A stretch of DNA of 45,848 bases. It comes from Planctomycetota bacterium. Lineage in GTDB: Bacteria > Planctomycetota > Phycisphaerae > WQYP01. A model generated the notes under the pieces. That model was not told where the DNA came from. It worked only from the letters and a program-made list of their open reading frames with translations, and searched no databases. Made by a program: the position numbers and the translations under genes. The stretch is taken from NCBI GenBank assembly GCA_021808105.1, contig JAKBCC010000012.1, forward strand, positions 1-45,848, in the 5' to 3' direction. Below are positions 1-7,089 of this stretch, piece by piece (the stretch's first letter is position 1; the number at the start of each line of letters is the position of its first letter).

Positions 1-242
1 TCCTGGGCAATATTCAGGAAGTAAAAGCCCGCGGCGGAAAAATCATCGCCGTGGCCAGTGAAGGCGACGACCACATCACCAAAGTCGCCGATCACGTCTT
101 TACCGTTCCCGACACCATTGAACCGCTTCAGCCCCTGCTAACCGTACTGCCGCTGCAACTACTGGCCTATCACGCCGCCATGGCCCGCGGCTGCAACGTG
201 GATAAGCCAAGAAACTTGGCCAAGAGCGTAACGGTGGAATAA
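1..242 (+). CDS. glmS: Glucosamine-6-phosphate synthase, C-terminal end (partial)
   Basis: This is the 3' end of a gene that starts left of the window; the reading frame begins at base 3. GlmS makes glucosamine-6-phosphate from fructose-6-phosphate and glutamine, the first step towards UDP-GlcNAc for cell envelope sugars. The visible part is the end of the second SIS (sugar isomerase) domain, and it finishes with [12 protein letters not shown], the near-invariant C-terminus of GlmS. The stop is 8 bp before the ligA start, so the two genes may be co-transcribed. The short length is only due to the window edge. Confidence 0.93.
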   Translation, partial: LGNIQEVKARGGKIIAVASEGDDHITKVADHVFTVPDTIEPLQPLLTVLPLQLLAYHAAMARGCNVDKPRNLAKSVTVE

Positions 243-250
243 TCATCGCC

Positions 251-2281
251 ATGAGTAAAAGTGTGGAACATGAACTGGAATTGCTGCGGGAGGAGATTCG
301 GCGGCATGATGAACTTTATTATCAGCAGGCCAAGCCGGAGATTTCTGATCAGGCGTATGATGCGCTGTTGCGAAAACTTAAAGATCTCGAGCAGGCGCAT
401 CCGGAACTTATTACACCCGATTCGCCCAGCCAGCGCGTAGGGGGCAGCGCGTTGCGGGCTTTCGCCGCGGTTCGCCATGGCATTCCGATGATTTCCATTG
501 ACAACACCTACAGTGAAGGTGAAGTGCGGGAATTTGACCAGCGCGTGCGGAAACTGCTGGATGGTCAGGCGTTCAGTTATATCTGTGAGCCAAAGATTGA
601 CGGCGTATCGCTTTCCCTGCGTTATGAAAACGGCCTGCTGACCCAGGCCGCCACCCGCGGCGATGGTGAACATGGAGATGATGTCACCGCCAACGCCCGG
701 ACCATGTATGATATTCCCCTGCGGCTTATCGATCCGAAAAATCCGGTGGGCGGGGATTTTCCGAAACACGTTCCCCCCGTGCTGGAAGTCCGGGGCGAAA
801 CCTATTTAACCCGCATGCAGTTTGTGACCATCAACCAGCGGCAGGAAGCGATGGGCGAGGAACCATACGCCAATCCGCGTAATACGGCCGCCGGCACCCT
901 GAAACTTCTGGACCCGCGTGCGGTGGCCGCACGAAAGCTGCGTTTTCTGCCGCACGGGCAGGGCGTGGTAGAAGGCTTTGAATTTTCCACCTACCAGCAG
1001 TGGCTGAATTATCTGAAAGTACTGGGCTTTCCGGTATCGGAGCATATTGCCCCGGCGGAGGATATTGACGCAGCGTTGCAATTTATTCACCAGTTTAATA
1101 TTCAGCGGAAAAATCTCCCGTATGACACCGACGGTGTGGTGCTGAAAGTGAATAGACTGGCCCAACGCCGGGAGCTTGGCACCACTTCCCGCGCTCCGCG
1201 CTGGTGCATTGCCTTCAAATACCAGCCGGAGCAGGCGGAAACGCAACTGGCACGCGTGGTGTTTCAGGTGGGGAAAACCGGGACAATCACCCCGGTGGCG
1301 GAATTTGAACCGCCGGTGTTTATCAGCGGCACGCAGGTGTACCGCGCCAGCCTGCATAACTTTGATGAAATAACGCGCAAGGATATCCGGCTGTATGATC
1401 AGGTCATCGTGCAGAAGGCGGGCGAAGTGATTCCTTATGTTGTCGGCAGTGTCGCCGCCAAACGCCCCGCCGAGGCACTGATCATTGCCCCGCCAACAAC
1501 ATGCCCCTCATGCGGCTCGCCTGCGGTGCGTGATGGCGGATTTGTCCGCTGCCAGAACCTTGCCTGCCCCGCGCAGCGCGAAGAGCGACTGCTGTTTTTT
1601 GGGGCACGTGATCAGATGGATATTGAAAATCTGGGGCCGGCGGTGGTGCAGCAGCTTATCGGTAAAGGGCTGGTAAAAACTCTGCCCGATTTATACCGCC
1701 TGACTCTGACGGATCTCACAGGCCTGGACCGTATGGGTGAAAAATCAGCGGCAACTCTGATCGCGGCGATTGCGGATAGCAAAAGCCGCGGACTGGAACG
1801 CCTGCTGGGGGGACTGGGAATTTTGCACGTGGGCGTGCGGACGGCGGAAGATATTGCGGGACACTTTTCTACCTTGGATTCCCTTGCCAATGCGTCCATC
1901 AATGATTTTGAAGCTGTGGAAGGCGTAGGAGAAGTTGTGGCGCAAAGCCTGCACCGCTTCCTGCATGAGCTTGGCGGGATCGAATTGCTGCGCGAATTGG
2001 AGCAACTGGGTGTGAAAACCACGCCCGCCCGCGTGCGGCCAACCGGCGGCCCGCTGGCGGGAAAAATAGTGGTGGTCACCGGTAAATTGCAGCGCTACGA
2101 CCGACATGAGATCCAAAGCCTTATTGAATCGCTCGGCGGAAAAGCCGGTGACAGCGTAAGCAAAAATACCCATCTGCTGGTGGCCGGCGAAGATGCCGGC
2201 AGCAAACTGGCAAAGGCCCGCAAGCTGGGCGTGGAAGTCATCGATGAAGCCGAATTTCTGAAGCGCATCGGGATAATATGA
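251..2281 (+). CDS. ligA: NAD-dependent DNA ligase LigA
   Basis: LigA seals nicks in double-stranded DNA during replication and repair, using NAD+ as AMP donor. The protein is 676 residues, the normal bacterial length. Visible in order: an N-terminal Ia-type region; the adenylation motif KIDG with catalytic Lys115; RGDG near residue 137; the OB-fold region; a four-cysteine zinc finger (Cys418, 421, 434, 439); helix-hairpin-helix repeats; and a C-terminal BRCT domain from about residue 599. The ATG lies 8 bp after the glmS stop without a clear Shine-Dalgarno site, which suggests translational coupling. Nothing looks truncated. Confidence 0.97.
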   Translation: MSKSVEHELELLREEIRRHDELYYQQAKPEISDQAYDALLRKLKDLEQAHPELITPDSPSQRVGGSALRAFAAVRHGIPMISIDNTYSEGEVREFDQRVRKLLDGQAFSYICEPKIDGVSLSLRYENGLLTQAATRGDGEHGDDVTANARTMYDIPLRLIDPKNPVGGDFPKHVPPVLEVRGETYLTRMQFVTINQRQEAMGEEPYANPRNTAAGTLKLLDPRAVAARKLRFLPHGQGVVEGFEFSTYQQWLNYLKVLGFPVSEHIAPAEDIDAALQFIHQFNIQRKNLPYDTDGVVLKVNRLAQRRELGTTSRAPRWCIAFKYQPEQAETQLARVVFQVGKTGTITPVAEFEPPVFISGTQVYRASLHNFDEITRKDIRLYDQVIVQKAGEVIPYVVGSVAAKRPAEALIIAPPTTCPSCGSPAVRDGGFVRCQNLACPAQREERLLFFGARDQMDIENLGPAVVQQLIGKGLVKTLPDLYRLTLTDLTGLDRMGEKSAATLIAAIADSKSRGLERLLGGLGILHVGVRTAEDIAGHFSTLDSLANASINDFEAVEGVGEVVAQSLHRFLHELGGIELLRELEQLGVKTTPARVRPTGGPLAGKIVVVTGKLQRYDRHEIQSLIESLGGKAGDSVSKNTHLLVAGEDAGSKLAKARKLGVEVIDEAEFLKRIGII

Positions 2282-2589
2282 TTTGTAAATTCAACAGACC
2301 TTTTACGGCAACTCCTGCTGCTCTTTTACACCCCATATAAAGAGTATTTTGCGGCGATAAATAGGTCAATTTCTTATCGCGCAACACGTTCATATTCCTA
2401 CCGCATATTGCGGCACTTTCCCTATTTTGTCACTGCGGCTTGTGTGCCATGCTTGGAACAGTGAAACGCTGTGGCGTACAACGGTTGTCGTCATAGTTTG
2501 TGAAAAGTGTCACAATATCGCCCGATGCGTTGTGGCGGTGGGGGTACACGGCTCCGGGCGGGGTGGCTTTTTAGGAAAGGAACCAAGCC
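2282..2589. other. Intergenic region ahead of the porin operon
   Basis: 308 bp between ligA and the porin gene. The first 100 bp are AT-rich. It holds the TTGTGA/TCACAA palindrome described separately at 2498-2515. A weak promoter candidate is TTGGAA at 2453 and TACAAC at 2477, 18 bp apart. The end carries a good ribosome binding site (AGGAAAGGA) before the ATG at 2590. I see no terminator with a T-run after ligA. Confidence 0.5.
2498..2515. promoter_or_regulatory. CRP/FNR- or Rex-like operator palindrome
   Basis: Perfect hyphenated palindrome TTGTGA-N6-TCACAA, centred 83 bp upstream of the porin start. The core TGTGA-N6-TCACA is the textbook half-site arrangement of CRP-family regulators, and the outer bases also fit the redox repressor Rex. 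The match is direct; which regulator binds is not visible here. Confidence 0.6.
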
Positions 2590-4245
2590 ATGAAACGAGA
2601 ACACACAACCTGGAAGTTGGTCGCCATCGCGGCGGCCATGGCCCTGATGCCGGTAGCGGCAACCTGGGGAGCGGACGCCACCGCACCGACTGCCCAGGAT
2701 TATCAAAACCTTCAGCAGAAGTACCAACAGGTGCAGAAGGAGTTGTCGACAGTATCCAAGGACGTAGCGGCCATCAAAGGCCAACAGGCGAGGCTGAAAC
2801 GGCAGGAGGCGGCCATAAAAAGACAACAGGCCGCCCTGAAAAAGCGCCAGGCCAAACTCAAAGCCGCGCAGGCCAAAGTCAATGCCACAAGTCAGCAGGC
2901 CACTAATGAAGCGGTGCAACATTTGTATAACAACGTTGTGGCCAAAAGCCAGAACGTGGCCGCCACGCAAGGCACCGGCTCGTCAAACACCATCGACGAC
3001 ACGGTTGCCAATCTCTTTGCTCCGCCGACCAAAGATGAATATCTCTCGCCATTTAAGGATGAAAATCCCGACCACATGCGGCCGGACATGCACATGCAGA
3101 TCGCGCAGTATGGGAATATGCAGTTGTACATGGGTTTCTGGACGCTGGGACGTGTTCAGGCGCTGCAGGAATACAATCTTCAGCCGTCCAGAGGCCTGAA
3201 TCCAAATTTTCAGACCCCGTACGCTAATTTGTCGTTCTTAGCCACCATACCGCACGAATTCGACATGTTTGCTGATTTTTATATCGCCACACCGGGACAC
3301 CCCAGCACCACCTACGGCGACGAGGGCTGGCTGGTGTTTAAACAATTTCCCGGCGTTTCTCATAATAGCCCGATCAATGCGCTTATGGATTACATCAACG
3401 TGAAGGTCGGGGCGTTTGACATTGACTTCGGTGATAACAATTATCATCGGTCCAAGAATGCGTGGGTGCAGAACAACCCGTTAATCGGCAACCCGCTGGT
3501 GGACCCGAGCACCGAAGAAATTGGCGGCGAAGTGTACAGCGTCAAAGGGCCGGTTTACTGGCTGTTCGGCGTGTCCAACGGCAGCACCACCGGTCACTAT
3601 GATTACGGTGCAGGACCAGGATTCCATGGAAAAATCTGGGGTTATCCTACCAAGAACCTGCGGCTCTCGGCATCGGTCTACTACGCTGATATGGGCGATT
3701 CGACCGATGTGTCTGATCTGTATGCGGCCACCCGGAGCGGGGAACCATACAATAACCTCTTCGGCTACGGCCCCAGCGACACCATTATCACCGACGATGA
3801 CGGGCAGATCGCGCCGCAGGCCGGTCACCGCGTTTTTGCCACTCAGGGCGATATCACCTACGAGAAATGGCCCTTTGAAAGCTATAGCTACGTCGGCTGG
3901 ACGCAGGATGGCGAGGCCAACCAGACCGGCAGAGGAACGCCGGCGGAGCGCTGGCTGTATGGCTCATCCAATGTGGTGTATCACATCAATCCGGCTCTGT
4001 ACCTGGCAGCCCAATACAGTTACGCCTTTGCCGGTGCGGTTAATGGCGTAGACACCAACGGCTGGGTGGATCGCATACAGGTGGGTGCCGGATATTGGCT
4101 GACCAAAAGCATTCTCACCAAGCTCGAATACGTGCAGGAACAGTATCACGCCTTCGGTTCCAACACCGGTGTAGTGGACGGCGCTGTAGCGGAAATGGGG
4201 CCTGGCTTCAATGGCGTGGTCATGGAAGTTTCATTTGGATTTTAA
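2590..4245 (+). CDS. Outer-membrane porin-like protein with N-terminal coiled coil
   Basis: Predicted secreted beta-barrel protein of 551 residues. Residues 1-28 form a signal peptide (KR, then a hydrophobic Ala-rich core ending near ATWGAD). Residues 37-110 are a Gln/Lys/Ala-rich coiled coil, as in porins tethered to the wall. The rest alternates polar and aromatic residues in barrel fashion and ends in the aromatic terminus VSFGF. A conserved-looking segment around NPLIGNPLVD is present. The transported substrate is unknown; the LbtU or phosphate-selective porin families are possible relatives. It starts after AGGAAAGGA and heads an operon with two YceI-like genes. A CRP/Rex-like site lies upstream. 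Confidence 0.7.
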   Translation: MKREHTTWKLVAIAAAMALMPVAATWGADATAPTAQDYQNLQQKYQQVQKELSTVSKDVAAIKGQQARLKRQEAAIKRQQAALKKRQAKLKAAQAKVNATSQQATNEAVQHLYNNVVAKSQNVAATQGTGSSNTIDDTVANLFAPPTKDEYLSPFKDENPDHMRPDMHMQIAQYGNMQLYMGFWTLGRVQALQEYNLQPSRGLNPNFQTPYANLSFLATIPHEFDMFADFYIATPGHPSTTYGDEGWLVFKQFPGVSHNSPINALMDYINVKVGAFDIDFGDNNYHRSKNAWVQNNPLIGNPLVDPSTEEIGGEVYSVKGPVYWLFGVSNGSTTGHYDYGAGPGFHGKIWGYPTKNLRLSASVYYADMGDSTDVSDLYAATRSGEPYNNLFGYGPSDTIITDDDGQIAPQAGHRVFATQGDITYEKWPFESYSYVGWTQDGEANQTGRGTPAERWLYGSSNVVYHINPALYLAAQYSYAFAGAVNGVDTNGWVDRIQVGAGYWLTKSILTKLEYVQEQYHAFGSNTGVVDGAVAEMGPGFNGVVMEVSFGF

Positions 4246-4258
4246 TCGGAGTTGAATC

Positions 4259-4948
4259 ATGTTTATGTTTTATAAAAAGTCTCCGGCTTCGCCGGGCCGT
4301 CTTCAGGCGGCCCGGTGGGGCCTCTGGCACGCTGGAATGGCCTTGATATTCGGCGCGCTGATGCTGGCCACATCTGCCGCTACGGCAACTGCCGCAGGAA
4401 CACGGCAATACACGGCCGCAGCAGGCGGCAGCCTGGTAATCAACGGCACCTCCACCTTGCACGACTGGACCGCCAAAACTACCGCCCTGACGGGGAACGC
4501 CGTTTTCTCCGGAAAATGGACGGGCCGCAGTAAGGCCGCCCTCAAACTGCAATCCATTAACCTGGTTATTGCGGTTAAATCGATCAAAAGCAGCGAAGGC
4601 GGCGGCATGGATGACACGATGTACAGTGCGTTGGATCTTAAACACCATGCGCTGATCACATACGAGCTTATCAAGGCGCATTTGCTGACGCGGCCGACAA
4701 ATGCCACAGCCGCCGCGGTCTTCAACACCACCGGAGCCCTGCGAGTTGCCGGCGTAACGAAAACGGTATCCTTGGTTCTGACCGCCACGCCAACCCCCGG
4801 CGGGGGCTTGAGCATCACCACGAAGATCAAGCTCAAGATGACCCTTTTTGGCGTTACGCCGCCGACGGCCATGTTCGGCGTGATTCGCTCCGGTAATGCC
4901 ATTACCATCACGGCCATCTGGCCGCTGGCGGTCAAAGCCGGTGCATGA
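4259..4948 (+). CDS. YceI-like periplasmic protein 1
   Basis: Secreted YceI-like lipocalin-type barrel of 229 residues. YceI proteins bind isoprenoid or other hydrophobic ligands in the periplasm. A long signal segment spans about residues 1-46, with its hydrophobic core at 26-45. After it come the family hallmarks: a GTSTLHDW motif, an Ile/Val-Lys-Ser-rich strand, a 'MDDTMYSALDLKHHALITY' helix-strand, and the terminal GVTPPTAMFGVIRSG strand. The gene begins 13 bp after the porin stop with GGAG as ribosome binding site; an alternative ATG lies two codons later. Its neighbours suggest it delivers or receives a ligand handled by the porin, which is inference. Confidence 0.75.
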   Translation: MFMFYKKSPASPGRLQAARWGLWHAGMALIFGALMLATSAATATAAGTRQYTAAAGGSLVINGTSTLHDWTAKTTALTGNAVFSGKWTGRSKAALKLQSINLVIAVKSIKSSEGGGMDDTMYSALDLKHHALITYELIKAHLLTRPTNATAAAVFNTTGALRVAGVTKTVSLVLTATPTPGGGLSITTKIKLKMTLFGVTPPTAMFGVIRSGNAITITAIWPLAVKAGA

Positions 4949-5775
4949 GTGAAGGACTTTGGTTTATGACTTGTGTCCGGGGCCAACTATTCGTCCGCAA
5001 CGCAGGGGCCTTGGCTGCCTCAATGCGTCGGTTGGTTCCGCCGGTATTGCTGGCGGCTCTGGCTTTAGCGGGCGGCGTGGCGTCAGCCGACCTACACGTA
5101 TCTCTCGGCACCGGGCACAAGTCGGTTTTTACCTCACCAGCGCCGCTGCAGTTTGTGCTGGCCGCGCAAAGCCGATTAAAACTCAAAGGAACCGCCACCA
5201 TCGGTGGTTGGTCCTGTGTAAGTGAAAAGGTCTCGGGGCAATTAATACTTCCCACGGACCGCAAGGCGCTGCAAAAACTCTTTGCCCATATTCACAACGC
5301 GCAGGTCTCTGATCCGCCGCCCAAGCCCCTGCCGATGAGGAAACCGGCGATCGGGGAATTGTCGATTCCGGTTACCTCTCTGGATGGCAACAGTTCCGGC
5401 ATGAATCATGACATGTGGCATGCGCTGAAAGCTAAGCGGCATCCCACGATTCGATATAGCTTTACGCGTGCGCTGCACGCCAGTCTATTCCGGAGCAAAA
5501 CTTCGCTTTCGCCCTGCCTTAAATTAGAGGTTCTCGGCAAACTGACTCTGGCGGGCGTCACGCGCGATCTCCGTACCAATATGTACGTGCGCAAACTTGC
5601 CGCCGGGCGGTACAGCATCCGCGCCATGTCAACCGTGTGGATGCGCAACTTCGGCGTAAAGCCGCCCACCGCATTCTTCGGCCTGATCCGCGGGCACAAC
5701 CGCGTGCGCGTAATTTTTGATTTGTACCTCAGTAAGCGTTCCGCCGCCCATGAAGAAGGCGCCCCGAAAAGATAG
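4945..5775 (+). CDS. YceI-like periplasmic protein 2
   Basis: Second YceI-like protein, 276 residues, translationally coupled to the first by an ATGA overlap. The true signal peptide may begin at the internal Met27 (MRRLVPPVLLAALALAGG), but no ribosome binding site supports that start, so the coupled one is kept. Hallmarks are the SGMNHDMWHALKAKRHPTI segment, LAGVTRDL, and the terminal NFGVKPPTAFFGLIRG strand. It differs clearly from its partner, so this is an old duplication rather than a recent one. Residues after 265 form a basic tail. The ligand is unknown. Confidence 0.7.
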   Translation: MSEGLWFMTCVRGQLFVRNAGALAASMRRLVPPVLLAALALAGGVASADLHVSLGTGHKSVFTSPAPLQFVLAAQSRLKLKGTATIGGWSCVSEKVSGQLILPTDRKALQKLFAHIHNAQVSDPPPKPLPMRKPAIGELSIPVTSLDGNSSGMNHDMWHALKAKRHPTIRYSFTRALHASLFRSKTSLSPCLKLEVLGKLTLAGVTRDLRTNMYVRKLAAGRYSIRAMSTVWMRNFGVKPPTAFFGLIRGHNRVRVIFDLYLSKRSAAHEEGAPKR

Positions 5776-5811
5776 TAAAAACAGGTGATGCGGCAAATCG
5801 TTTGCACATCC

Positions 5812-5835
5812 TTACTCGGACAGGCTCCCAGCGTA
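5812..5835 (+). repeat. Solitary end of the CTAG-type MITE
   Basis: Seventeen bases starting TTACTCGGACAGG match perfectly the ends of the MITE at 20256-20539, and the next seven match the DNA just outside its right end (20520-20543) with one mismatch. No second end is seen nearby, so this is a fragment or an old excision scar upstream of the DUF4143 gene. Confidence 0.6.
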
Positions 5836-5880
5836 CCATGAAAATCCGGCATTGACAGCAGGATTTTCATGGTATATGAT
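5834..5880 (+). promoter_or_regulatory. Promoter embedded in a 14-bp inverted repeat (leaderless)
   Basis: A -35 box TTGACA (5852-5857) and a -10 box TATGAT (5875-5880) are exactly 17 bp apart. The -35 lies in the loop of a perfect inverted repeat, TACCATGAAAATCC (5834-5847) and its complement (5861-5874); the right arm fills the spacer. The expected transcription start is about 5887, next to the ATG at 5889, so the mRNA should be leaderless. The repeat is placed as a repressor operator would be. Confidence 0.65.
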
Positions 5881-5888
5881 CACGCCTT

Positions 5889-7025
5889 ATGATTGAGCGG
5901 AAGACGGACATTGCACGGATTGGCACGGCGCTGAAGCGCAGCCGGGTGGTGGCGTTGCTGGGGCCCAGGCAGTGCGGTAAGACCACGCTGGCGCGGAAGT
6001 TTGTGCCGGCGGATTCGCTGAATTATTTTGATCTGGAGGATCCGCAGAGCCTGGCGCGCCTGGCACAGCCCGATCTGGCCCTGCGGCCGCTGAAGGGCCT
6101 GGTGGTGATTGACGAGGTGCAACGCCGGCCTGAGATTTTTCCGCTGTTACGTGTCCTGGCTGATCGGCGCCCCTTGTCGGCACGATTTCTGATACTTGGC
6201 AGCGCGTCCCCGGATTTGCTGCGACAATCTTCGGAGTCTTTGGCGGGGCGACTGGAGACCATTGCCATGGAGGGTTTTCGGCTTTCTGATGCCGGTGCCG
6301 GGGCCATGGCCAAGCACTGGTTGCGGGGTGGCTTTCCGCTTTCGTTTACCGCGCGCAGCACGGCGGATTCACTGGCGTGGCGCACGCAATTTCTACAGAC
6401 TTTTCTCGAGCGCGATATGCCGCAGTTGGGGGTGAGCATTCCCGCGGCGACGCTGCGGCGGTTTTGGATGATGGTGGCGCATTACCACGGGCAGATTTGG
6501 AATTCTGCGGAAATTGGCCGGGCTTTGGCGATTAACGAGACCACGGTGCGGCGCTATCTGGACCTGATGAGTGATGTATTTATGGTGCGGCAGGTGCGGC
6601 CATGGTTTGAGAATCTGGGCAAAAGGCAGGTCAAGGCCCCGAAGGTGTATGTGCGTGATTCCGGCTTGTTGCACGCACTGTTAAATATCAGCACGCAGCG
6701 GGATTTGGAGGGGCACCCCAAGGTTGGAGCCTCATGGGAGGGGTATGCGGTGGAAGAGATTATCAAATGTTTTCACCCCGCAGAGGCGTATTTCTGGGCC
6801 ACGCACAATGGGGCGGAGCTGGATTTGCTTTTATTCAAAGGCGGCAAACGCATCGGCGTGGAGTGCAAACGCATGGACGCCCCCACCATGACGCCGTCCA
6901 TCCGCCATGCTTTGACGGATCTTAAACTGGATCACCTGCATGTGGTGTACCCCGGTACACGGCGTTATGCCCTGGCAGAGAATGTGGACGTGCTTCCTTT
7001 GGCGGAATTTGTAAACGCCAAATAG
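5889..7025 (+). CDS. AAA ATPase with DUF4143 C-terminal domain
   Basis: P-loop ATPase of 378 residues in the DUF4143 family. Walker A is GPRQCGKTT (25-33) and Walker B is LVVIDEVQ (71-78). The C-terminal DUF4143 part holds a winged-helix-like stretch near 210-235 and a nuclease-fold core ending in ELDLLLFKGGKRIGVECKR, a restriction-endonuclease-like (D/E)xK pattern. These proteins are widespread and sporadically distributed, and their function is poorly known; roles in stress or mobile-element control have been suggested. There is no ribosome binding site before the ATG, which fits the leaderless promoter described at 5834-5880. It stands alone rather than in an operon. Confidence 0.85.
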   Translation: MIERKTDIARIGTALKRSRVVALLGPRQCGKTTLARKFVPADSLNYFDLEDPQSLARLAQPDLALRPLKGLVVIDEVQRRPEIFPLLRVLADRRPLSARFLILGSASPDLLRQSSESLAGRLETIAMEGFRLSDAGAGAMAKHWLRGGFPLSFTARSTADSLAWRTQFLQTFLERDMPQLGVSIPAATLRRFWMMVAHYHGQIWNSAEIGRALAINETTVRRYLDLMSDVFMVRQVRPWFENLGKRQVKAPKVYVRDSGLLHALLNISTQRDLEGHPKVGASWEGYAVEEIIKCFHPAEAYFWATHNGAELDLLLFKGGKRIGVECKRMDAPTMTPSIRHALTDLKLDHLHVVYPGTRRYALAENVDVLPLAEFVNAK

Positions 7026-7089
7026 GGCTGCGTCTGGCATTGCCGGGGCATTAACGGTAACATTTCCGCTTTGGAGGGACGCATCACTT

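Noticed and set aside
2427-2906. 159-codon open frame overlapping the porin start
   Set aside because: Lies in another frame over the porin signal peptide and coiled coil, has no ribosome binding site and no recognisable content.
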